Notes: generated from the letters alone by a model not told the origin. 64,000 nt of DNA from Panorpa germanica (GCA_963678705.1 OY783213.1:14264451-14328450), one strand, 5' to 3'. Numbered from the stretch's first letter, positions 37,301 to 48,489 are shown. Made by a program: numbers and translations.

Positions 37301-38218
37301 TTACTGCATTTAGAGAACAAAGCCATTGTGTTTTTTGCAGGACAATATTTGTCATATTCTCAATTAATAATGCTTTAAAAATTTTCAAAACAGTCGTAAG
37401 AAAATTACCATTGTATATACTTTTTAACACAGGTAATTTTAACATTAACAATTTATAAATTTAGCACCGCAAGTTATTCTACGTATAAGAGACATTAATA
37501 AATACGAGTATATATTTAAATTTTCAAGATTATTGTAAGAAAGTGATTTTCTTGGAAAAGTCCTCAATTAACAACCCGCCACTGGTCATTGTACTGTTAT
37601 TGGAGTAATGAGCTCTTTGTTCCTACAATTTATGGAACAGCAGGTATATTTTATTGATTTGCCAACTAGTCATGCTTCTAAAATTAATTGCTATTAAAAC
37701 TAATTGTTTTAATTTTTTTTTTTGATTAGGTAATTACCAATCTGAGCTATAAAATTTTACAGTAATTCTATACCATGATAAGTACTTACATATCTTAGTT
37801 ATGTTTAAATGAAGTTTAACCTAAACAAAAAGGTTTTTCAATTTTAGATTTGTTGACCATAATTAAATAACTAAAAATGTAACCGATGTATTTTTCTGGG
37901 TGAGTGCTGAGAAACAGAATTATAATCTAGCACTTTAACTTTCAAATAATTTTCAGAAGAACTTAGAAACGAATTAGAAGATTTATTACCAGTTATCTTA
38001 TTTTAAATATTTATTTTTTGTATCTTGTTTATTTCTTAATTTTAAATTATGTGTAATTATTCATTGAATCAAAACACAATTCACCAGAATAATAATAATA
38101 ATAGATATAATAGAATAGATATTATATATCATAGATGATCTTTGTAAATAGAATATCCTAAAAATTAAATTTAAAAAAAAACATCGTATTAATATGTTCA
38201 ATTTTTGTTTCAGGTTAG
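37301..38218. other. AT-rich stretch upstream of the LINE
   Basis: Low-complexity AT sequence with no frame. No endonuclease or ORF1 coding precedes the LINE, so this is probably host flank. Confidence 0.5.
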
Positions 38219-40935
38219 TGTTCTTTTTTTCTACTTCTGCAATTTTTGGTAAGAAATTTAAGACATATTATAAATTTGCAAGTATCTTGTGTTGAATTAA
38301 TAAGAATTGAAGAGTTTGCTAGAAATTATTGTGGTAACTACAATATCATTTCAAGGCCATATATTCAAAATTTTAAAGTAGTAGAATTTTTAGATAAATC
38401 AATAGAGTTAGAAGAATTAAATTACAGTTTAAATCATAACAAGAAAACAAGTACTGGTATTGACAGAATCTCATATGAAATGATCCAAAATTTACCTAAA
38501 AGCGCCAAAATTGCCCTAATTAACAATTTTAATAATATATTTAATACCAGAATAATTCCTAGTGATTGGAAAAATCATATTATTGTCCCTATTTTAAAAT
38601 CTGGAAAGAATCCTGAAGTAGCATCATCATATCGACCAATTACTTTAATATCATGCGTAGCCAAAACAATGGAAAATATTTTGAAAAACAGATTAGAATG
38701 GTATTTAGAACACAACAATAAATTACCAGATTCACAATTTGGATTTAGAAAAAATCGAAGTGTGCATGACAGCTTAAATATATTCAATCTGGACATTCAA
38801 AAAACGTACAGCTCTAATAAATACATGCTAGCTGTGTTCTTAGATATTAAGGGAGCTTATGATGCAGTTACATATCCTAACCTACAACTGAAATTAAGAG
38901 AAATTGGAATAACCAGCAAAATTACAAATTGGTTAATGTCATATTTTGAATTGAGATCCATTTATGTAAGAAATGAAGAAAATTTAATAGGACCATTTAC
39001 CTGCAATAAAGGCCTACCTCAAGGATCTATTCTTAGTCCACTTTTATACACAATATATTCTAAAGACATTTCTAAATTAAAAGACGATCACACATTTATT
39101 TTACAATTTGCAGATGATATTGTTTTATATAGTATTGGCCCATCCATAGAATGTTTAAGGAAGAGAATTAACAAGAAATTATGCAAATTAAGAGATATAT
39201 TAGACAAAATTGAATTAGAAATCTCAGTAGAAAAATCTCAAGCTGTCATTTTTACTAGACACAAAATTATATCAAGTCCGAGGATAATATATAATAACAA
39301 AAATATTATTATATCAAATAGAGCAAAATTTTTAGGTATTTGGTTTGATTGTAAATCTACTTGGAGCTTCGAAATTGATAAAATTATACTTAAATGCAAC
39401 AGAGGAATAAATGTTTTAAGAAGTCTAGCAGGAAGTAAATGGGGAGCTCATCCTATCTCTTTACTACAAATTTATCAAGCAATTATAAGTTCACATTTAG
39501 ACTATTCAAGTATATTAATTAGTACAGCTTCCAAATCAAGATTATTAAAATTGGATAGAATACAATATAGAAGCTTAAGAATCGCTTTAGGTTGCATGAC
39601 TTCAACTCCAACTCATATACTTCAAGCTGAATCTAATATAGCTCCATTACAATTTAGAAACCAACTGCTTAGTGATAAATTTTATGTTAAATGTGAATCA
39701 TTATCGAAATTCCAAATTATTGATAAAATTAAATTATTAACTACATATATTCAAAACTCTTCTTACTGGATCAAAAAGAATAAACCTATTTTAATAAATA
39801 GTTACATGAAATTAAAGGATCTAAATATACAAAGAAATTCGAAATCGCCTATATACTCTATTCCTTTTGAATCATTAATTAAACCTATGGATATATATAT
39901 TAACACAAAATTATTGTCAAAATCTTTTAATAATGCGATAAATAATGAAAATTTTTTAAATATAATGCATCAATTTAATATAAATTTTACAAAAATAATA
40001 TATACAGATGCATCCATTGATTTAGAAAGAAATGAAGCAGGATTTGCTATATATGAACAGATAAATTTAAGATATTATAAATATAAATTAAATAACAAAG
40101 TTTGCTCTTACACTGGAGAAAAATTAGCATTATTAAAAGCATTGGAAATTAATGAAAATATCAACAACAATAAAATTATAATAATAACGGATTCTTTAAG
40201 TGTTTTAAAAAATTTAAATTCAAATGATAACAAATCAAATAATAATATTTTAACATGCAAAATTAAGGAGATGTATTTCAATATAATAAATAGGAATAAT
40301 ACCATAAAATTTATGTGGATACCAGGACATTGTGGAATAAGAGGAAACGAAATTGCGGATAAATTGGCAAAGGAATCAATAAATTTGGAAATTGAGATGA
40401 GAGTGAAATTACCTTCATATGAAATTTTTAATATAATCAAAAAATTTAACTTCAATTTAAGAAACACAGATTTCATTAACAAAAGTCAGTTAAAAGGAAG
40501 AGATTATTATATGTTGCATCCAAATTTAAGTAAGAAGAGATGGTTTAGAAATGAGTCCCGCAAAATTATATCAACTATAATCAGAATCAAAAGTAATCAT
40601 TGCAAAACTCCAGCTCATCTGTACAAAATTAATATTAAATCTGACGATAGATGTCAATGTGGTGAAGAAGGAACTTTGGATCATATTATATTTGAATGCA
40701 TAAATTATAGTTTAGAAAGATCAAAATTGAATAGTGGTATATTAGATGTGATTAAAACTTTTCCTGTTAATACTAAATTTTTGTTAAGTGATTCAAAATT
40801 AATTAGTGAATTATTGAAATATTTAGAAATGTGTAAAATTGAATTATAAATTATAAAAGATGTTAAAAAATTATTTGATGGTGGCTATGACTAAAGAAAG
40901 TCAAGGCAAAGAAGAAAATAAATATAAAAAAAAAA
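38219..40935 (+). mobile_element. 5'-truncated I-type LINE
   Basis: The element carries an uninterrupted ORF2 fragment and a short 3' UTR. The UTR contains GACTAAAGAAAGTC (a small stem-loop), CAAGGCAAAGAAGAAAATAA and an A-rich tail ending at about 40935. ORF1 and the apurinic endonuclease domain are absent, so the insertion truncated before the reverse transcriptase. The true 5' junction lies at or after the in-frame stop at 38216-38218. No clear target-site duplication could be matched. Base composition is extremely A-rich on the sense strand. Confidence 0.85.
38246..40849 (+). CDS. LINE ORF2 fragment: reverse transcriptase, RNase H, zinc knuckle
   Basis: The frame is open from 38219. The apparent start at 38246 is TTG, so this is a 5'-truncated frame rather than a true start (867 residues counted from there). 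Reverse transcriptase: SYRPITLISC at about 129-138, FLDIKGAYDAV with catalytic D200, GLPQGSILSP at 257-266 and FADD at 288-291. RNase H: D588 (YTDAS), E625 (TGEKLALL), D649 (ITDSLSVL), H695 and D705 (PGHCGIRGNEIADKLA), a complete catalytic set. C-terminal zinc knuckle: C803-x-C805-x7-H813-x4-C818. The order RT, RNase H, CCHC is that of I-clade and related LINEs. It would copy LINE RNA at a nicked target, but the endonuclease that makes the nick is missing. Absence of stops over 2.6 kb suggests recent insertion. Codons are overwhelmingly A/T-ending. Confidence 0.9.
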   Translation: MVRNLRHIINLQVSCVELIRIEEFARNYCGNYNIISRPYIQNFKVVEFLDKSIELEELNYSLNHNKKTSTGIDRISYEMIQNLPKSAKIALINNFNNIFNTRIIPSDWKNHIIVPILKSGKNPEVASSYRPITLISCVAKTMENILKNRLEWYLEHNNKLPDSQFGFRKNRSVHDSLNIFNLDIQKTYSSNKYMLAVFLDIKGAYDAVTYPNLQLKLREIGITSKITNWLMSYFELRSIYVRNEENLIGPFTCNKGLPQGSILSPLLYTIYSKDISKLKDDHTFILQFADDIVLYSIGPSIECLRKRINKKLCKLRDILDKIELEISVEKSQAVIFTRHKIISSPRIIYNNKNIIISNRAKFLGIWFDCKSTWSFEIDKIILKCNRGINVLRSLAGSKWGAHPISLLQIYQAIISSHLDYSSILISTASKSRLLKLDRIQYRSLRIALGCMTSTPTHILQAESNIAPLQFRNQLLSDKFYVKCESLSKFQIIDKIKLLTTYIQNSSYWIKKNKPILINSYMKLKDLNIQRNSKSPIYSIPFESLIKPMDIYINTKLLSKSFNNAINNENFLNIMHQFNINFTKIIYTDASIDLERNEAGFAIYEQINLRYYKYKLNNKVCSYTGEKLALLKALEINENINNNKIIIITDSLSVLKNLNSNDNKSNNNILTCKIKEMYFNIINRNNTIKFMWIPGHCGIRGNEIADKLAKESINLEIEMRVKLPSYEIFNIIKKFNFNLRNTDFINKSQLKGRDYYMLHPNLSKKRWFRNESRKIISTIIRIKSNHCKTPAHLYKINIKSDDRCQCGEEGTLDHIIFECINYSLERSKLNSGILDVIKTFPVNTKFLLSDSKLISELLKYLEMCKIEL

Positions 40936-42332
40936 TAATAAGAAATAAAGAAAACAGTTTACCACGCGTTTCAATTTAGTATAGTTGAAATACTAAGAGA
41001 TTGGCGGAATTCATGCTTAAAAGAGGAAAAATATATTTTTCAACACTACTTACTGTAGTAAGTAAGTACTGTAATCAGTAAGAATCATTGGCATCATCTC
41101 TTAGTATGTGAACTATATGTTACATATTTTTAAATGTAATCAAACAATTTATTATTAAACTTATATTATCTAAAATTGAACCAAATTCTAAAATAGTTCA
41201 GTTATTTAGAAATGTAAAGTACTGTCATAAACAATAGCATAATAGTTTTTAATTTAATTTTAATATATCTATAATTTTTTTATTTTAACTTACATATTTC
41301 TAATATTATCTCATTTTTTAATTTGGGGTAATAATTCAAATGTGTGATATTCACTTCTAATTGCTTCTAACGTACATCATTTCGACATGTAATGTTAAGC
41401 ATCCATAGAGTAGCACGGAAGTAATAAACGCATTCTCCTTAAGAATGAAACGTAGGAGAAAAGGGAAGCGGAAAGAAAGCATTGCAGCGATATCTTGTAT
41501 AAATGTGTTTGTGTTGGTACCATCAGCATTAACATGATATTAAAAACATGAATGGTGGCTGGCAGAATGCTTTCATACGAATAGAAATAACGATACCGTT
41601 TGCATACGACTTTCATTGCATTCTCTCCTAAGTTTTATTCATTTAGCATAAACTATTCTACAAACCAGAAGCTCATTCTGCTAATTAGTTCAAGATAATT
41701 CAAAGATTTCCATTTTATACTCTTCTTACCGTTCCTGCACCGTGGCATTCATAGCATAGCATTCATCCCGCTAATATATTACACCAGCATTGTTTCAAAC
41801 AGATTCACAGCGATAGAACACTAGTCCAACCCAAGCGTCCAACATCCGATGTTAACAGAAGAATTAGATTCTTGTGCATCCAACTGGAATTATAAAAAAA
41901 AAATTTCCACAATCTATGAATATTTAAACATAAACTATTTACAGAGGTATTACATTTCTTTAAGTGATAATTATGCTAATTATCTTCCTTTAATTTACAT
42001 TTAATTAAACGTTGTTGATATTAATTCATACATTTTTTATTTTCCGGACATTGCTAAAGAGAAGTGAGGTTATGTTATTAGTACTGTGGCGAGATAAATT
42101 ATGAATGTTTTGCTTTTTATTGCCAACGTTTGTATGTCGTTAAATGTAATGTAAGTACGTGCTGTAATGTGTGGGGGTAGGACTAGGAAGAGTTAGAGGA
42201 GGGTTTTATATTGAGAATGTGTTTGACATTTGAATATTATTATAATTTCATTATTATGTGTCACACTTTCTTTAATCACAATGAATCCTGGGCGTTAGTT
42301 ATACATGGTATTGATTGCTATTTACTTTGTCA
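40936..42332. other. AT-rich stretch, nothing supported
   Basis: A 73-codon minus-strand frame at 41395-41616 has no motif. No repeat copy was recognised. Confidence 0.45.
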
Positions 42333-42562
42333 GTTTTAGTCTTAGAACATATATATATGCAGTAAGAGTAGCCTATATTTCCTATAAATTAAAAGTGTGT
42401 TCAAACTGTGTGCGATAGAGAAAGGAGAAAGGACAACTGTCACTTTCGACGCATGCGCATAGAGAACATATAGGAACATATACGCTTCTCTCTCGCACAC
42501 ATTTTGACACACTTTCAGATAAAGCATTTTCTCTCCATATATATATGCTCTAAGGTTTTAGT
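42333..42562. mobile_element. 214-bp MITE with perfect 8-bp target duplication
   Basis: The element spans 42341-42554. GTTTTAGT flanks it exactly on both sides (42333-42340 and 42555-42562). The TIRs CTTAGAACATATATATATGC and CTTAGAGCATATATATATGG match at 18 of 20 positions. A second, inner inverted pair (AAAGTGTGTTCAAACTGTGT at 42392 and its partner CGCACACATTTTGACACACT ending about 42513) makes the whole unit fold back on itself. There is no coding. The 8-bp duplication is the length made by hAT- and P-type transposases, but the termini are not classic for either. The 61-codon frame on the minus strand is a by-product. Confidence 0.85.
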
Positions 42563-42630
42563 AGATATGGTTCAATTAATTATTTTGGAGTTGAAACTTT
42601 AACGCTAAGCAGCTGTGTGATCGAAATAAT

Positions 42631-42668
42631 TTCGTTTCGTTCCGTTTCGTTTCGTTTTGTTTCGTTTT
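42631..42668. repeat. TTTCG/TTTTG pentanucleotide tandem
   Basis: TTCGTTTCGTTCCGTTTCGT and following units repeat a five-base period with a few substitutions. Confidence 0.85.
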
Positions 42669-42999
42669 CAGTCCCAAAAGCAAACACTATGGTTCCACAA
42701 GCTAGTAGTGATTTCATTTTCAATGTTTCCTGATGTAATGCCCGTTGTACTACAATTGTATCTACTCCGTAGTGCAGATAAACGTCATGGACCGTCGTTA
42801 CACCAGGAGTCGTTATAATCCTTTTAAAATAATATGCGTACCAGTACAATGTATGTTTGTCGTGTCTAAATTCTGGATGGTCAAGTAGATGCTGTAGAGG
42901 GTGAAACGTTTAAGGATGGGAAGATGGCAACCTATGTATGCAGATCCAAGAGAACAATAGTAGCATATCGGTAGCCAAGCGCATATTGTGATAAGTCAG

Positions 43000-43119
43000 G
43001 GTGTAGCCAAGAAGGTTGAGACAAAAATTAGAACCTATGCCACCATCAATATCTTCTTCAAATACTACTTAGAAACTATAACAATGCACATCCTCGTACA
43101 AACTGTAACTGTTACTTAA
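43000..43119 (+). pseudogene. possible relic resembling a MICU1-type exon
   Basis: After an AG at 42998-42999, a 39-codon frame gives GVAKKVETKIRTYATINIFF then KYYLETI and stops at 43117-43119. From memory, mitochondrial calcium uptake proteins of the MICU1 type carry a conserved core I-R-x-Y-[SA]-T-P-D-K-[IV]-F-R-Y-F-A-T, preceded by a basic stretch and Glu. The frame here matches IR-x-Y-AT, then aligns with substitutions and one inserted codon. If real it would be a decayed or duplicated exon, since the sequence after the motif diverges and stops. Resemblance over some 20 residues is weak evidence. Confidence 0.15.
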
Positions 43120-43261
43120 CCCACAAAATGTTCTAGAACGCGCTCAGTTACACTACTTTTTATTTTAATTTAGTTTTAGTATATTTTAATTTCACAGATT
43201 ATTATATTTTTATTTATTATTTATATTTTTTATTTATTAATTCTGTGTCAGTTACTCTACC

Positions 43262-43335
43262 TTTTTTTTATTCTACATATTTTGAATGGCTTCTTAGGAC
43301 CACAGTCTTTTTTTCGCCATGTACATTTTTCCCTT
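43262..43335 (-). repeat. orphan LINE 3' tail (family F, copy 3)
   Basis: On the minus strand it reads ATGGCGAAAAAAAGACTGTG, GTCCTAAGAAGCCATTC, then AGAATAAAAAAAAGG. The stem is GAC-TGTG-GTC in place of GGC-TACGT-GCC in copy 1. Orphan tail, with no coding upstream. Confidence 0.55.
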
Positions 43336-43344
43336 TTCAATAAA

Positions 43345-46300
43345 AATTAAACTGTATATCCTCCAACCTATCATATCCTGTCGATGCAAGACATAACTGA
43401 TTGTAACAAATTACTCTTTTAATCAAAATTGAGTATTTATCAATTAACATACTACTTATCTATGATTTTAAGATTTAGTTTTACAAATCCAGGCAAATGC
43501 TTTCTCCACCAACGTAGTTAATCATTTTAACAGAGACTCCAATCACAAATATCAGAAACGTGTCTTAAAATTCCTAATACGACAAATTTAATGGAAAAGC
43601 TGGTTAATAAATTTGTCTGTGTTGCTCAATTTTGATGATTTAGATTTCCATCTTAAAAAAATGGCGACTAAAAATGCAGGATAAGTGTATACATACAAAT
43701 CAAAATTAATTGAACAGGTATAGGCTAAGTAATAATCAGAAATTAAACAAATCATCTAAGATGTGTGGTTTCTTCGATATTGTTTCCTTTAAATAGTGCC
43801 ATAATTTAAATAAACCATGCATTTAAAATATAGATCTTAAAAAAATTGTGATTCTAAATAAAAACGCACTGTTTTGAGAAATTTTAGTAATCCCCGCGAA
43901 AAGCAAATGTCAAACTCAACTACTCAAATCTTTTAGGTTAAATTTCCATTTTAATTTACGTAACAGATTTGGGACCATTTTTAATGCTCAGTTATTTTGT
44001 AGCTTATCCTATCAAAATACCTCGGTTAGACTAGAAAAACCTATTTTTTAGGTTAAACTGTATTTACCATAACTGAAGTTTAATTGAGAACAACTCATAG
44101 AAGGTTAATAGGTAATTAATATCGCTGCTGTGCTACACTCCTGGTCCATATTATTCGGGTCGTGACCCGCGCGCTCGCCGAGCGGACAAACGTAGCGTAG
44201 TTAAAGACGAGATGAATCTACGAGTATGTGTACCAGAAATTATTGCTTAAAACACTCGACCAATAGACGATGAGACTTTGAGAGTAGTAAACCTTTTAAA
44301 GTAAATCTATATAAGCTGGAGGTCGCGGTCTGGTCGCGAAATGGACTATTGTATTCAGGAACGATCTCAAACCATCTGAAACACCCAAACGTAGATGGTG
44401 CTCTGGCTCTGGCGTTGTGATGTTGTGGTACAACCAGGAGAGTTATGTTACCACAAAATAGAGAAGGGAAAGGGACGCGGGTAAAGAAGTAAAGAAATGC
44501 CATCAGCAAAACTGCGGTACAGAAGTGTAAGGAAAATTATGTGTTCATGGTTACAAGTAGAAACATGTAATATCCAACGTGAGGAATGCAAATGGTGCAG
44601 CACGGTACTAAAACACATCGCGGAATGTCCAAGCTGGTGCGTGGGGAATGGGAACGAGGGGAAGAGGAGGGAGCAAGAAATCATGATTTACACAATACAG
44701 AGACCTGATATATTTTATGTAGAACCGTTTAGTGGCAACGCGATTGATTTATCCGACTATTGGCTTACTGGTGTCTGGGACTGCTGGTAAGGAAAGGACA
44801 CTTATGAGTGCCTCCAATGGTAAATACGAATATCGGGTAATCTTGGCTATCTACTTTCTTGGAGTACTGCAACTTACACAACGCTTATTGTTATAATTCT
44901 AGAACAAGTAATACTTGTGATAACTTCAAAGTAACATTTACTTCACCAGTGTTGGATTAACAAGTTTAAATAGTAAAATTATTAATATTTTTACAAGTTC
45001 TACCAACCTTAGTTCTACTAGCCAAGTTCTTCCAGTAATAATTAACTTCTTTATTTACATACATGTCACTGTCAAATAAGAATACAAAACTATCCGAGAA
45101 AATACACATCTTCCTGACATATATTTCGATTAAGAAGATCTTATCAAAAAGATGCAGCGACAGCGAAAGATAAAATAAAATTCTGAGGACCTCGAAATTA
45201 GGCAAAGCCTATAGACTAATGACTAGGTTAATCCGGCCTTTACCTTACAATAAGTTTAATCACATTCCGAGGGCCATTTGTTAAATAGTGCTGCTTTATT
45301 AATGAAAAGAATTAACCAATAATGATGTTATAAAGTACAGAGACTGACTGGATGACTGCACAAAAAAGAAAACTACCAAGCGATTTAGTCGACGACTAAA
45401 TTATTCTAAGTGCCCAGCAGTTAAAAATATTCACGTGTATATTCTCATGATATCATACATCCTTATTAGGATGTATCAGTGGATATATTCCTTTCGTGAT
45501 TTCATTATGCTACGTTACTTATGGTAGATTGTAAAATTTTGGGATGTTAATAAAAAAAAAATTAGAATACAACACACATTACTATTAAAAATACTGCATC
45601 CAACCTAAATTAAATTAAATTCAAAACACAAAATCAAAATTGATTTATTTGCATACCTTAAATTAATCAGTGTTAAATTTAAAAATGGTAGGCATCAGGT
45701 AGACACTTCTAATAGTTTATACATAATTAATATCATTTCTGACTTCAGTTCCTCCATCTCTACTTCTCCATCAACCGACCGACCGACCGACCTTACCTGA
45801 CACGAAGGGACAAGAATCGATCCATCAACTTTTTTATAACAATAATTTGTCTAATTCCATAACTACAGTCTTCACTCTTACCATCCGTTCTCGAGACTTC
45901 TGGTCGCTCTGACGCTGTGCTCTTTAAAGAGATCTGTCAGATGCTTGCATTTATAATAAATAATAAGTAATTTTTCAAGTTTCCTACCATCCTCACACCT
46001 CCGCGCTCTTTCGTTATATTGGTCTAACCTTATTAAAATAAATAACTATATAATTCAAATATTATTCTTAAAGGTATACCCGTATTTAGTGGCGGGGTCG
46101 AACTAGGGTCAACTGTGTTAGAGCTACTGCACTTTTTTAATACATTTATAATAATAATGTTGACTGATGTGTTGAGCACCGTGAAGTGAGAAATGAGTAT
46201 TTTGATGTTTATATTTGAGCACAGTTTGAGGTTTTCTTTTTTTTTGAGTTCAGTGATTATGTTGCTTTGAAATAGTTTAGATGATTGATTTGCTTAAAGT

Positions 46301-46715
46301 GTGTCCAATGTTAGGCAGCTATATTCTGTCATCGTTGATATTTATCAAATTAAATATCTTAGAATTGGTATGTTCGTTAGAATCTGATCTTAGGATAACA
46401 TATATTGTTCCTCAATTCTTAGAAATTATCTTAGATACATGTAATATAAATAAATATTAAAAAAACATACAGAAGAATAGTTTTAGATCATAGAAGAAAT
46501 CGCTTATGCATTTGTGGATTACACTTGCAAATAAACATAATTTAAGCAATTATTTCTTATTTAAATAATGGCGTAGTAGACTCCATACTATTAATTGCTT
46601 CTGCCGCCTATTGATTGTTAGTTTAACTAAATCATATATGCAGTTAAATATATACAGTGGGGAGAATACAAGGAGAACCTTATAGACCTTGATAATAGGA
46701 ACTTTGCGAATTTAT
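43345..46715. other. intergenic or intronic stretch, no supported gene
   Basis: A 97-codon plus frame at 44497-44790 contains a Cys-bearing segment (CNIQREECKWC, then ECPSWC) but overlaps minus-strand frames of similar length in a GC-richer island and matches no family I know. A short CCGACCGACCGACCGACC tetranucleotide run lies near 45777-45792. The hairpin ATACATCC-TTATTA-GGATGTAT is at about 45455-45477. Otherwise AT-rich. Confidence 0.4.
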
Positions 46716-46720
46716 TCTTT

Positions 46721-46778
46721 TTTTTTTAATATTTGAGTGTATCAACTTTCGATAGTTATTAGCATTTAAAACAATATA
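46721..46778 (-). repeat. 3'-tail/SINE-like family E, short copy 4
   Basis: TATCAACTTTCGATAGTTAT and TAGCATTTAAAACAATATAA match copy 3 almost exactly. The copy stops after some 58 bp, a severe 5' truncation. The minus-strand 3' end is a poly-A run of 10 or more. Confidence 0.6.
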
Positions 46779-47483
46779 AAACGTGCCCCAAAATAACGAT
46801 AAGCGGGCACCACAGGGTGGACCTGCTCATGACTACACGAGAAAAAAAGAAAAAAAAACAATTTTTAGAAACACAAAAAACAGAAAATATACCGCTGGTC
46901 TGAGTATTACAATCTGGCCTTCAAAATAAACTTAGTTACAATAATAACACATTTAATAGAATGACAGCTTATTTATTAAACACATGATGCAATTAATTAT
47001 ATAATATTTAATTAATTATTTATTTATCTCGACTTTCATTCAATCCAATCCAATATCAATGTAACAAGTCTCTGGTTTATCTTAACTACTAGATGGGAAC
47101 CAACAAGCCTAAGTCAACACCAGGTATAAAATTCACCTGCCTGTCACTTCCTTGCGTAAACAAGGTTTCGGTTATTCTTTGCACTGCGTTGTCTCTGCAT
47201 CCTCTCCCGCGCCCTTCGTGCACTCTGAACCCTTGAAGTTACTTTGCGGCACTCAAACGACGAAGACTGACAAATTTTTTTAAAACTAAAATAAAGTTAA
47301 ATAACTTTTAGTAGGTTGTTTATTATTTAATGCATTTACACTGTTAATATGACTCAAATTATATAAAGAAATAGTCAAATACTAAATTGTGTTGGAGAAA
47401 ATTGAAGTTCGGCTTGAAATCTTAATTACAAGCACTCCTACACAATCCGTTTGTTCAGAGTAAACTTTTAAACCCGTTATATG

Positions 47484-47975
47484 TCATATCCTGTCTATCA
47501 TTAAGCATACTGGCCAGCTCGGATATTTTAGTAGTTCCTGCATTCTCGTTGGCAACACCACTCCATTTTTAACCAAAACTCTGTACAAATTATTTCTGCA
47601 GGCCTCCGTTTCTGTACATTGCAAGATCAAATTTCTGGATCTGCTACCCCTTCTCCATAATTACACATATCTTCTTGTACCAAGTGATTTCTTTTAAGAT
47701 GTGCTAATACCCCTGTATGGTCTACCCTCAGTCTCGATATAAGTGATAACACTCTTCTCGGACCTTGGGCTTTCCACCACCAACGACGTCCGCACACCGA
47801 AGACTGTAAACTGAAAAATTTTCTTCCTTTCTCTGAATTATTCCACATACCCTGCCACTTCTCTTTCACTTCATTTTTGCTCTTAGCCAATAAGTCCACA
47901 TCATATTGTATTTCTCCACTTGCTGCTTGTTGTATGGCGTCGTTTGCTTTCCTGTGATGTTTGCTAAAATGATTG
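47484..47975 (-). pseudogene. LINE ORF2 C-terminal relic (RNase H end and zinc knuckle)
   Basis: The minus-strand frame from about 47975 reads FSKHHRKANDAIQQAASGEI (the end of an RNase H domain, equivalent to the GNExAD block), then a tryptophan-rich GRRWWW, RRVLSLISRLRVDHTGVLAH and CNYGEGVADPE. A frameshift near 47625-47635 destroys the zinc-knuckle His. The next frame continues LILQCTETEACRNNLYRVLV, ELLKYPSWPVC and stops at TGA (47486-47484). The order RNase H, SRLRxxH, C-x-GE-xxD-H-x4-C is that of RNase H-bearing LINEs. Codon use is more balanced than in the 38-kb LINE, so this is another lineage. It is 5'-truncated (an in-frame stop lies just upstream) and dead. Confidence 0.8.
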
Positions 47976-48129
47976 TCAGTTTTACATAAATTTCAGAACT
48001 TTTTTTAACGTATAATCTTCAGTGAATTTTTAACAGTGTAATAACGTCGGATATATTATTTTCTTTGTTCAACTTTTCCTATATCTTTAAGTATTGACCA
48101 GTCATTTTGTTTGATGTACGTATTTAAGA

Positions 48130-48178
48130 GGACGTGGGATGTAGACGTGGACGAGGACGTGGAGTTGGACTTGGATGG
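48130..48178 (+). repeat. GGACGT/GGACTT hexamer-like tandem
   Basis: GAGGACGTGGGATGTAGACG and following units keep a six-base period (GGACGT, GGAGTT, GGACTT, GGATGG). A second tract at 48443-48485 repeats GGACCT/GGAGCT. Both read as Gly/Arg- or Asp/Val-type repeats in some frames, but the frames are short. Confidence 0.6.
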
Positions 48179-48489
48179 ATTGTCGACGAACCCAGTCAAG
48201 TATCGAATGACATTTGATTGAGTGGACAATACTTGTGTGCATGACTGACAAGCAGGAATCCTGCGGTCCGTGCCCAGGCTACCTTCCCCTCTCTCCTCTT
48301 CCTCCTTTGCCTAAGAGTCTCTAAACTCTTCTGCCTCTCTAGGGATCATAACTAAACTCCCTTCACCGACTTACAACGGCTGTCAGGAACATAACTCTAT
48401 TGCAAAGATAAATATCTCTGTTCTATGATGGCTTAGATTGCTGAAGCTGGAGCTGGACCTGGACCTGGACCGGTACTGGAGCCGGATGA

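Noticed and set aside
38575-38796. Minus-strand ORFs across the LINE (also 40108-40482)
   Set aside because: Antisense shadows of the reverse transcriptase/RNase H frame.
42342-42527. 61-codon minus-strand ORF
   Set aside because: Lies inside the 214-bp MITE and is a by-product of its inverted repeats.
44497-44790. 97-codon ORF with a Cys-containing segment
   Set aside because: Overlaps long minus-strand frames in the same GC-richer island, and the cysteine spacing matches no family I know.
46092-46135. tRNA-like GGTCGAACTAGGGTC block
   Set aside because: No cloverleaf could be assembled around it. Other GTTCGA-like strings (6415, 13728, 56123) also failed.
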